This document shows positions 34,719-42,972 of a DNA stretch of 64,000 nucleotides, piece by piece. This DNA comes from Lactuca virosa (taxonomy: Eukaryota > Streptophyta > Magnoliopsida > Asterales > Asteraceae), in NCBI GenBank assembly GCA_928212115.1, contig CAKMRJ010005523.1, positions 252,143,044-252,207,043 on the forward strand. The letters run 5' to 3'. Within the stretch, counting starts at the first letter, position 1, and each line of letters begins with the position of its first letter. Both the position numbers and the translations under genes were made by a program. The notes under the pieces were generated by a model. That model did no database searches. It was given only the letters and a program-made list of their open reading frames with translations, and was not told the DNA's origin.

Positions 34719-36055
34719 TTAATCAACCTTGGGAACAATGGGATCAACGTCATTTGACAAGAGCTCAGGAACAGGGTATGAAGGACTGTAAGTCAGTTCA
34801 TTCATAATTGACGAGGGATGATCAACTCGATCATGAATGAATGAGTCCTCGTGAAAAGTGACATGAACTATTTCTTCAATAATTTTCTTTGAAATATTAA
34901 ATACTCTGAAAGCCTTGGATGTGCTAGAGTACCCTAGGAACACTCCTTCATCAGCTTTAGGTTCAAACTTCGAACGCTGATCTCTTTGATTCAAGTTGTA
35001 ACAAACACATGAAAATAAGAGATATCCGGTTTCCTTCATTTTAGTAGTTCATAAGCAGTTTTCCAATGACTCTTAACAATAATAGACTGATTTTGGGTAT
35101 AACACGTTGTATTGACAGATTCGGCCCAAAATGACAAAGAAAGACCAACTTCAACGAACAAAGTTCTTCCAACTTCAATGAGAGTTCTGTTTATTCTTTC
35201 TACGAAACCATTTTGCTGAGGAGTTCTAACTGTAGAAAAAAATATGAGAAATAGATTGAGCAAAAGTCCTCCCATGAGGAGTTTCTAAATTCGGTTCCAT
35301 GATTACTACGTAATTGCCTTACTTTGTGATCATAGAGAACTTCCCACTGTTTGATAAGAGAAATGATTTCATCAGCAGCATGACTTTTCTTCCTTAAGAA
35401 GACCTACCCATGTAAACCTTGAAAATTCATCCACAATGACAAGAGTGTATTTCTTCCCAACTCTTGACTTAATTGGAACATGTGCAAATAGATCCATGTG
35501 AAGGAGATGAAGAGGTTTGATAATAGAGGAGCATGACTTTGGCTTGAAGGAAGACTTGATTTTCTTCCCTTTTTCACACGTTGAGCATAGCTTATCCTTG
35601 ACAAATTGCATTTTAGGAATTCCTCTTACAAGATGATTCCCTGCAATCTTCGAAATGTTCTTGAAGTTTAGATGTGACAGCCTCTTGTGCCACAACCAAT
35701 TTAGATGAGACTGAGCACGAGAGAAGAAAAAACAAAGAAGAGAGTTGTCAGCAGAAAATATATCCATAACATAAATGTCGTTTTGTCGATTTGCAGTAAG
35801 AACAGTGATATTCTTTTGATCAACAACTTTTCCTTCTCTCTTGTTAAATAGAACTTCATAACCAGCGTCACATATTTGAATGATAGAAATAAGATTATGT
35901 TGAAGACCTTTCACGTAAGAGACATTCTTGAAAACAACAGAATTGCACTTGATGGATCCATATCCCTTTGTAGCTCCTTTGCCATTATCTCCATATGTAA
36001 CAGTCAGACCATCCTTCTTTATGAAATCTTCCAAGAGAGACTTGAATCTTGTCAT
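34719..36055 (-). pseudogene. Copia A integrase and pre-integrase
   Basis: Read from 36055 leftward: the pre-integrase region (LWHKRLSHLNFKNISKIAGN) with zinc ligands CSTCEKGKKIKS, then the core LHMDLFAHVPIKS (first Asp) and LVIVDEFSRFTWV. The second catalytic motif (near 35300) reads RSNHGTEF, with Asn in place of Asp. The Glu motif is present as QQNGFVERINRTLIE (35036-35275). The C-terminal part (34719-35039) carries EGVFLGYSST. Stops near 35372 and 35275 divide it. The enzyme would insert element DNA; the Asp-to-Asn change would abolish catalysis. Confidence 0.87.
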
Positions 36056-36233
36056 ATGCCTTGAACAACCACTGTCTAAATACCAAATATGTTCTTTTCC
36101 CTAAAACAAATATATACAATAAGATATAAAACACAAAAAAATACATATACTGCACACTAACCCATTTGCAAAGGGTCACTAAGATATTATAATAACCATC
36201 AGGGAGATAGTTCAACGAGTTTTTCTTTTTCAT
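36056..36233 (-). pseudogene. Copia A protease
   Basis: The minus strand encodes WYLDSGCSRHMTR; Asp-Ser-Gly is at 36068-36076. This is the copia aspartic protease active site in a standard context. A frame change separates it from the pre-integrase frame that starts at 36055. Upstream sequence (36100-36279) is only weakly readable, and gag is not present in the window. Confidence 0.8.
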
Positions 36234-36388
36234 CCACTTATCATTACGAGTTCTGATATTATCAGTGTGAATGGAGTCCTGTTGGGTCTAAAATATGGTT
36301 TATAATTTGCTTTTCTAGGCAATTGGGTTTTTGGTCATGTAATATGTGTTTGCAGTTGTGTGTTCACGGCCCAAGTGGGTGTTTAAGA

Positions 36389-36414
36389 CCGTGAACTAGT
36401 TCACGGCCGTGAAC
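36389..36414. repeat. Overlapping perfect palindromes CCGTGAACTAGTTCACGG / GTTCACGGCCGTGAAC
   Basis: An 18-bp palindrome (36389-36406) overlaps a 16-bp palindrome (36399-36414) that shares GTTCACGG. Further copies of (G)TTCACGGC lie at 36362 and 36417. In total the half-site occurs five times in alternating orientation within about 65 bp. Confidence 0.9.
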
Positions 36415-36430
36415 CTATTCACGGCTGGTT

Positions 36431-36433
<3 letters not shown>

Positions 36434-36521
<88 letters not shown>
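36434..36521. repeat. (AT)n microsatellite
   Basis: About 88 bp of alternating AT with one interruption (ataata) near 36497. Confidence 0.95.
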
Positions 36522-36690
36522 TGTGAGTCTGTACGGCTAAGCGAGAGAGAGAGGAGCTTAAGTGTGTGCAACTCAAGGTGTGCTAGAGAGAGAAACTAGA
36601 GAGAAGAAGAGAGTGTGTGTGAATCTCTTGTAAGGATCTTCATTCATATCATCAATACATTAGACTCATCTTATTCTTCTTCTCCTTCTT

Positions 36691-37330
36691 TGTAACGACG
36701 TAAATTTTCAAACCAAAATTTTCAATTTAAACGAAACATTTACCACAGTAATAAAATCTCAAAATGTCACAATGTCAATCATTAAATCTCATAATCAAAG
36801 ACTGTATATAAAACAAACTCCATGATCCTCTAAATCATAACTCAAACTCTGATGTGTGTGTGTACAATCATGCCGGCGCCCTGCCGTGATCCTCAGAAGT
36901 ACCTGAAACACATAACACATAACACGGTAAGCACGAAGCTTAGTGAGTTCCCCAAAATACCACATACAACACATTAGCCACTCGAGGCTATAACTCTGTA
37001 AGAGCCTCCGATCTATGTGTCTCAGTGGGACCCTCCAGTCCCATGGCTCGTTGGACCCTCTGGTCCGGTCTAAGTGAGGACCCTCCGGTCTCACAGCTCG
37101 TTGGACCCTCCGGTCCGGTCTCAGTACACATAATATAGCATATATATCACACAGACAAATGCATAACTCAAGTAAGCACATACGAGCCTCTGGCTACCAC
37201 TCTAGGTAAAGATAGTGAGAAGACTCACCTCGGATGATGAACAACTCCTAAAAACGTTGCTGCTACGCCCGACCACTAACTCTGTGCCAAACCCACAATC
37301 AACCCAATTAGGTACTAAGTCCAAACTCAC
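36691..37330. mobile_element. Gypsy-type LTR fragment
   Basis: The block starts TGTAACGACGTAAATTTTC and can be closed at CACTCA (37330), giving TG...CA ends and 640 bp. Immediate flanks (ccttctt and ttagggg) show no 5-bp duplication, so it is not a simple solo LTR. The internal layout (cttagtgagttcc, then gaagactcacctc) resembles the amplified LTR segment of the array, which suggests a minus-strand LTR. It contains a 50-bp tandem duplication at 37022-37121. It is joined directly to gypsy C pol on the right. Confidence 0.5.
37022..37121. repeat. 50-bp tandem duplication rich in GGACCCTCCGGTC
   Basis: TTGGACCCTC occurs at 37051 and 37101 and the flanking 50 bp align throughout, with four GGACCCTC(C/T) motifs in total. 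Confidence 0.8.
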
Positions 37331-37344
37331 ACTCATTAGGGGGG

Positions 37345-38182
37345 AGAACTGGTTATTCCTGGTGAGAGAGTTTTTCATGGGCCAACTCTCTATTCAGCTG
37401 CAAGGGCTAGGAGGTTTCTTCAGCAGGGTTGTTCTGGGTTTTTGGCTTATGTTTCGGATACACGGGTTGAGGCCACGTCAGAGTTGAGCGAGGTACCCAT
37501 TGTGCGGGACTTTCCCGATGTTTTTCCTAAGGAGTGTTCGGGAGTGCCTCCTAAGAGGCAAGTTGAGTTCTGAATTGATGTGATGCCTGGTTCGGCTCCT
37601 ATCGCCAAGGCGCCGTATCGCCTAGCCCCACCTGATATGCAGGAGTTATCTACGCATCTGCAGGAGCTGCTAGACAAGAGTTTTATTCGCTCGAGCAGTT
37701 CCCCGTGGGGAGCACCGATCCTGTTCGTGAAAAATAAGGATAGGTCACACAGGATGTGTATCGATTATCGAGAACTGAACAAGCTGACGGTGAAGAACCG
37801 TTACCCACTTCCGAGGATCGACGATTTATTTGATCAGCTTCAGGGTGCATCTTGGTTCTCCAAAATTGATCTTACGTCAGGATACCATCATATGAGGATC
37901 AGGGATGAGGATGTGGAGAATACGGCCTTCAGAACTCGTTATGGACATTACGAGTTCATGGTGATGTCATTCGGGATCACCAATACACCAGCAGCGTTTA
38001 TGGATCTCATGAACCGGGTTTGCAGACCGATGTTGGATCGGTCTGTGATTGTTTTCATTGATGATACTCTGGTCTACTCCAAGACAAAGGAGCAGCATTT
38101 TCGAGAGGTGTTGGAGACCTTGAGGAGGGAGAGGCTTTATGCAAAATTCTCCAAATGTGATTTTTGGTTGCGTGAGGTGTAG
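37345..38182 (+). pseudogene. Gypsy C reverse transcriptase
   Basis: After a linker (VPIVRDFPDVFPKE), a 200-codon open stretch (37580-38182) gives [75 protein letters not shown] and the catalytic [11 protein letters not shown]. The FIDD motif is intact. A stop (TGA) at about 37573 separates linker and RT, and TAG at 38180 ends it. The enzyme makes element DNA from RNA. Confidence 0.92.
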
Positions 38183-38184
38183 TT

Positions 38185-38884
38185 TTTGGGGCACATCATC
38201 AATCAGGGTGGTATCTTGGTGGACCCGGCCAAGATAGAGGTTGTGATGCGTTGGGAGGTCCCAAAAAATGCATCCTAGATTTGGAGTTTTTTGGGTCTTG
38301 CAGGGTATTATCGGAGATTTATATAGGACTTCTCCAAGATTGCGGTACCTTTGACCCGCCTGACCAAGAAGAATGTGACATTTCAGTGGGGTTCAGATCA
38401 GCAGTTGGCTTTCGAGATTTTAAGGCAGAAATTGTGCGAGGCCCCAACTCTTGTGTTACCCGAGGGGTTGAATGATTTCGTGGTTTATTGCGACGCTTAT
38501 ATTTTGGGTCTGGGAGTTGTCCTTATACAGAGAGGGAATCTGATTGCTTACGCCTCGAGGAAGCTGAAGCCTCATGAGGAGAATTACCCCAAGCATGATT
38601 TGGAATTGGGGGCGGTGGTGTTTTCCCTCAAAATATGGAGGCATTACTTGTACAGGGTCCGATGCACTATCTACACCGATCACAGAAGCTTGAAGTATTT
38701 GATGAACCAGCCGAATTTGAATATGCAGCAGTGGAGGTGGTTAGATGTGGTGAAAGACTACGAATGCGAGATTTTGTATCACCCCGAGAAAGCCAATGTG
38801 GAGGCCGATGCTTTGAGCCGTAAGGCATTGTGCTCACCGCTTCGGGATATTTGTTTGAGAATGATTCTTACTTCCCCTTGATGG
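38185..38884 (+). pseudogene. Gypsy C RNase H
   Basis: The reading continues in frame after [31 protein letters not shown], then [14 protein letters not shown] (catalytic Asp), [10 protein letters not shown] (Glu), [13 protein letters not shown] (Asp) and [10 protein letters not shown] (Asp). All four acidic residues of the chromovirus RNase H are present. Two stops lie before 38351. Confidence 0.88.
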
Positions 38885-38889
38885 ATTTG

Positions 38890-39772
38890 ATCAAGGAGGC
38901 TTAGGAAGAAGGATTGAAAAGGAAAATTAGAATACTGAGCGGATTAGGGGCAGATTCCGTTGTTTGTTAGGGACAGTCTGGGATTATTAACCCAGTGTGG
39001 TAGGGTTTGGGTTTCGGCATTAGGTGGGGTGATACATACAATTTTGGGAGAGGCGCACAAGTCCAAGTTTTCTATCCATCCGGGGGCCACGAAGATGTAT
39101 CGGAATTTGAGGTTGAGCTATTGGTGGCCATGTATGAAGAGGGAGGTTGCTTGGTTTGTTGAGCGATGTTTGACTTGCAGGAAGGTCAAAGTCGAACATC
39201 AGAGATCTCACGGCAAGGTGCAGTCGTTACCCATCCCTATGTGGAAATGGGAGGAGATCACTATAGACTTCATCACCAAGTTACCCAGGACGACACAGGG
39301 TGTTGATTCTATATGGGTTGTTGTGAATAGACTGACCAAGAGTGCGCATTTTATTTCGATTGCCTAGAGCATATCCGCAGAAAAGTTGACGGATATTTAT
39401 GTTCGGGAGGTGGTAGTCAGGCATGGGGTGCCGGTATCTGTGGTCTCGGATCGTGATGTTCATTTCACCTCCAGATTTTGGAGGAAGTTCCAAGAGGAGT
39501 TAGGCACTCAATTGCATTTCAGTACAACATACCACCCCCAGACCGACGGTCACAGCAAGCGGACGATCTAGACACTCGAGGATATGCTTAGGGCTTGTGT
39601 GTTGGATTTTGGAGAGACTTGGGATACTTACCATCCATTGGTAGAGTTCTCCTACAAGAACAATTATCATGCTAGTATTGATCGAACTCCGTTCGAGATG
39701 TTGTATCGAAGGAGGTGTAGGACCCTGGTTTCTTGGGGAGAGGTCGGGCATCGGGTCATGGGTAGCACGTAG
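38890..39772 (+). pseudogene. Gypsy C integrase
   Basis: The zinc-binding region is HKSKFSIHPG...CLTCRKVK (His2Cys2 type). The core follows: WEEITIDFITKLP (first Asp), [14 protein letters not shown] (second Asp), then [13 protein letters not shown] where the family has Ser-Glu-Arg-Thr; the catalytic Glu is Lys here (a single G-to-A change would do it). In-frame stops lie at 39367, 39569 and 39770. The enzyme would insert element DNA. It is inactive by stops and by the lost catalytic residue. Confidence 0.88.
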
Positions 39773-39889
39773 GTAGTGCTTAAGACCATTGAGTTGATTC
39801 AGCAGGTGTGCGACAGGCTTCGGGTTGTGCAGATTTGCAAGAAGAGTTATGCTGACTGACGTTGTTCGGATCTCGAGTTTCAGGTGGGA

Positions 39890-40330
39890 GACCTGGTGTT
39901 GCTGAAGGTGTCACCTTGGAAAGGTGTCATCTGATTTTGGAAGAGGGGCAAGTTGGGCCTCCGATTTATTGGTCCAATCAGGATTTTTGCCCGGTTTGGC
40001 AAGGTTGAATATCGGTTGGATCTTCCGGATAAGCTCAGTCAGATCCATAACACTTTCCACGTATCTCAGCTGCGGAAATGTGTAGTCGATGATTCTGTAG
40101 TGATCTCGTTAGATGATATTCAGGTGGATGAGCGCCTGAATTATGTGGAGAAGCCCATCGCGATTCTTGATAAGAAGACTAAGACTCTACGTAATAAGGT
40201 GGTGAATATGGTGAAGGTGCAGTGGCAGCACCGAAGTGGCTCCGAGTGAATGTAGGAACCAGAGGACGAGATGAGAGAGCACTACCCAGAATTATTCACG
40301 ATAGCAGACTTTGAGGACGAAGTCTAATTC
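39890..40330 (+). pseudogene. Gypsy C integrase C-terminus with chromodomain-like tail
   Basis: FRFIGP-like motif (LRFIGPIRIFARFG), YRLDLPDKLSQIHNTFHVSQLRK and then LNYVEKPIAILDKKTKTLRN and VKVQWQHRSGSE, the order of the chromovirus integrase C-terminal region. The last segment resembles a chromodomain, whose role in the family is targeting to heterochromatin. TGA and TAG codons at 40247 and 40253 fall where the aromatic residue of the chromodomain helix would be. Confidence 0.8.
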
Positions 40331-40333
40331 AAG

Positions 40334-40344
40334 TGGGGGAGATT
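40334..40344 (+). promoter_or_regulatory. Gypsy C polypurine tract
   Basis: GTGGGGGAGATT directly precedes TGTAACACTC, the start of the 3' LTR. Confidence 0.85.
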
Positions 40345-40426
40345 TGTAACACTCAGAATTCGGTATGTTACCTTTTATCCCTTGGATTAAAATTTATTTT
40401 GCATGAGAGGCCCCTCCGTACGCTGG

Positions 40427-40523
40427 GCGTACATATGTGTATGCTTAGCGTACATGGGAGTTATGGATGTGGACTTCAACCACGTACGCTGGGTGTACTA
40501 AGGTGTACGCAGGGCGTACGTGG
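40427..40523. repeat. Cluster of GTACGC / GCGTAC motifs in gypsy C LTR
   Basis: CGTACGCTGGGCGTAC and CGTACGCTGGGTGTAC plus GTACGCAGGGCGTACG form imperfect inverted repeats just upstream of the TATA-like box. A related TACGTTGGGCGTAC lies at 41158. They could be binding sites for a regulator; that is inference. Confidence 0.75.
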
Positions 40524-40559
40524 ATAGAGACAAAAACCCTAATCTTAGGGCATGAGCCC

Positions 40560-40567
40560 TATTTAAG
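40560..40567 (+). promoter_or_regulatory. TATA-like box in gypsy C LTR
   Basis: TATTTAAG in the context AGCCCTATTTAAGCTCACT, followed by a leader with TCCATTG and CCCTAG. Its position after an upstream repeat cluster is usual for chromovirus LTRs. Confidence 0.45.
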
Positions 40568-41582
40568 CTCACTTATGAAATTTGGACCTCACCCTTATCA
40601 GCCTCCATTGCTTGTTTTCGTCCCTTAAACCCTAGTTTGCTAGTGAGTGTGATCCTTGAGCTTTAAAGTATCTTTGGTGGTCATTTTAGTGAGTTTGAAA
40701 GAAGAAGAGCTTGGTGTGCAAGCCTTGGACGTGGTTGAGCTTCTAGATTTTGCATCTACATCATCTTGGAGAGCTTTTGAAGGTAAAAAGTTCAAACCTT
40801 GCTAATCCTTTTGCTAGTTTGAGTTAGGGTTTTGTAGTGAGTTCATTTTTGGTACATGGATCCTCTTTTGTGAATTTGAGCAACTCCAGAGGTTAGAGAT
40901 GTTAGATTTGAGTCCCTTTGGCATGTTAGAAGCATAAAAATGCTATCTTGATGGTTGTTATGGCACCATGCATGGGTTTGAGTTCTTAAAGTGGGTCTTA
41001 ATGGACAAAATGAGATGTTGGGCTCCCATGAAGCATGTAAAGGCATAAAGTTGCCAACTTTATGCCCTAGGACCTTTAAAATTACCAAGATCTGGAATTT
41101 GACGAAGTGGCTGCATGGATTAAGCTCTTAATGGTTGGTTATGCTTAGCAGCCTTATACGTTGGGCGTACTTGGGATGTACGATGTGTGTACTGCCTTAA
41201 GACCGAGTATGCAAAGTGTGACAACCGTCAATTTTTGGTCAAGTCAAAGTCAACTAAAGTCAACGAGTCAAACCGGTCAACTCATCTAACCCTTGTATAT
41301 TAGGGTTTCCATTATGTTTCTTATTGTACAACTCGAAATCTTAATACAAAGTATCACTTAGAGTTTTCACGTGTTCGGAAATTCTAAACCCTAATCAGGG
41401 CAAGTGATGAAATTACTCGATAAAACATTATTCCTTAACCCTCCGGGGCATATAACAATCATAACGAGACTTAACGGGATTTACGAACCTTGCATTATGA
41501 AGTCAAACACTCAAAAAGGTCGCAAACGAAATCTCTCTCAATCTCTTTCACTCTATCTCTCTCTATAAAAAAACTCTCCTAA

Positions 41583-41830
41583 ATCTCTCTAAGTATGAGA
41601 AATCTCCCCAAGTATGTAAAATCTCTCCCAAATCTCTCCAAGTATGTGAAATCTCTCCCAAATCTCTCTAAGTATGAGAAATCTCTCTAAGTATGTAAAA
41701 TCTCTCCCAAATCTCTCCAAGTATGTGAAATCTCTCCCAAATCTCTCTAAGTATGAGAAATCTCTCCAAGTATGTAAAATCTCTCCCAAATCTCTCCAAG
41801 TATGTGAAATCTCTCCCAAATCTCTCTCAA
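41583..41830. repeat. 79-bp minisatellite in element D 5' LTR
   Basis: The unit is built from aatctctccaagtatgtaa-like blocks that vary between gtaaa, gtgaa and gagaa. The 79-bp higher unit recurs (starts at 41674 and 41753). The minus strand is open through it only because the repeat has no stop in that frame. Confidence 0.88.
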
Positions 41831-41927
41831 AATCTCTCTCAACTTTTTATAATCACTTGGGGCATCCCGACCCTTGAATTAGTCAAAAACAGCTCGAAAA
41901 CGGAAGTTTACGCAAAAAATAGCTTTA

Positions 41928-41985
41928 AGGAGCCGAACCCTCTTAAGGAGCCGAACCCTCTTAAGGAGCCGAACCTAGCTTAAGG
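41928..41985. repeat. AAGGAGCCGAACCCTCTT repeats
   Basis: Three near-exact copies of an 18-bp unit. The other LTR has two (47778-47815), so one copy has been gained or lost since insertion. Confidence 0.8.
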
Positions 41986-42917
41986 GTCGAACCCTCTTAT
42001 AGGAGCGAACCCCTCTTAGAGCCGAAGCTCCTATTAGAACCGAAGTCTCTATGAACCGAAACCGAACCTCGGAAGACCGAAGGTCCCTTCGGACCGAACT
42101 ACTAGCCAGCTTCGCCTTCGGTCCCTTCTGATGAGTTCGCCTGCGCGACCTGCTCGGACCGAAACCCCTCCCTCTCGGTTCCAATACACCAACCAAACCA
42201 TGCCTTCGGTTCTAATGCTACTAAGACCGAACCTCACCCCTGACTTCAGATTTTCCCATTTTTCACCCGGTTTTCGACCACGACTCCGTTTTTAGCCCGT
42301 TTTTTTATTATTTTAACGTGAGATTTTCACCCAAAATTATATTTCAACATATAAGACCCCCTATTTCATAATTTTAATCACGTTTTGAGTGCAATCTTTA
42401 TTTTGGAATAAAATCTAGTGGGTGAGATTTTAAGGTGGAGTGTTGACTTTACCTTGAGTTATGACACAAGCAACCCACCACACCCACTCCAAGACCATTC
42501 CCAGTCACTATTCACCCATACCTAGTCAATCATTGTCCTTTTTCCCACCATTTTTCCAGCCATACTCTTGCACAAAAGCTAGAAATCCTTATCTCTCCTC
42601 CCATTTTCACTCACTTTTCACCAAAAAGCAAAACCCATTCTCTCTCACTTCCTTTCACCAAGAATTCGAGAGTCAACGCTGATCTTGAGCTCTTCACACA
42701 CCTTTGGTAAGTAAATCTCTTCCCACACTTGATTTCCTTACACTTCTTCACTCAAATCATGAGTTCCTTACACAAATATCGTCATATTTGTTGTTAGATC
42801 TTCAAATCTTCAAGCATCGCCCAAGTGTTCTTGAGTTGAACACTTCTTTTCTCCACCATCCATCTACTGAAATCACTCAAGGTGAGTTCATACCCCTACA
42901 TTTTCATGTTTTCTTCA

Positions 42918-42972
42918 AGTTTTTTTTTTTTTTTTTTTTTTGGGGGGGGGGGGGGGGTGGGGGGAGGGGGGA
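42918..42972. repeat. Homopolymer T then G run
   Basis: About 22 T followed by a run of G interrupted by single T and A. In the 3' LTR the matching place (48753-48770) has a few T, one A and about 11 G. The exact length may also be affected by sequencing or assembly error. Confidence 0.8.

Larger units (their letters stand above)
1271..36279 (-). mobile_element. Copia A: degenerate Ty1/copia element, interrupted by later insertions
   Basis: The minus-strand pieces are collinear parts of one copia element: 3' LTR (1271-1695), purine tract, 3' non-coding region (1696-3265), pol end (3266-3360), RNase H and RT (20582-21640), RT start, integrase and protease (34118-36279). The interruptions are the gypsy solo LTR with its tandem array, and copia B. 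Both insertions are bounded by exact 5-bp duplications, which proves the pieces were once continuous. The gag and 5' LTR are not in view, because the 36280 LTR breaks the element upstream of the protease. All coding parts carry stops. Confidence 0.85.
36280..36690 (+). mobile_element. Part of another copia-type LTR with palindromes and (AT)n
   Basis: Copia A sequence stops at 36279 and TGTTGGGTCTAAAATATGG starts, a typical copia LTR start. The block contains overlapping palindromes (36389-36414), an (AT)n tract (36434-36521) and a GA-rich stretch. It ends at 36690 where a gypsy-type LTR begins. No primer binding site follows, so only part of the LTR, or a truncated one, is present. Orientation is inferred from the TGTTGGG start. 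Confidence 0.6.
37331..41216 (+). mobile_element. Gypsy C: 5'-truncated Ty3/gypsy chromovirus
   Basis: On the plus strand the order is protease-RT linker, RT, RNase H, integrase (zinc domain and core), chromodomain-like tail, polypurine tract, 3' LTR. This is the order of Ty3/gypsy, and the terminal chromodomain marks a chromovirus (Tekay-like by my recognition). The 5' LTR, gag and protease are missing; the left end joins the 36691 LTR fragment. The 3' LTR is cut at 41216 by element D, and its other part would lie to the right of the window. Confidence 0.88.
40345..41216 (+). mobile_element. Gypsy C 3' LTR, first 872 bp
   Basis: It starts TGTAACACTCAGAATTCGG after the polypurine tract. A promoter-like TATTTAAG lies at 40560-40567, after clustered GTACGC motifs at 40427-40520. 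It is interrupted at 41216 by element D, and the remainder is not in the window. Confidence 0.88.

Noticed and set aside
35876..36064. 62-codon plus-strand frame in copia A protease/pre-integrase
   Set aside because: Antisense shadow of a recognised minus-strand domain.
36691..37330. Simple solo LTR
   Set aside because: TG...CA ends are present but the flanks have no target duplication, so it is listed only as an LTR fragment.
41589..41819. Tyr/Leu/Arg-rich repetitive minus-strand frame (also 47442-47672)
   Set aside because: A stop-free reading of a minisatellite inside an LTR. Low complexity, no start context or homology.
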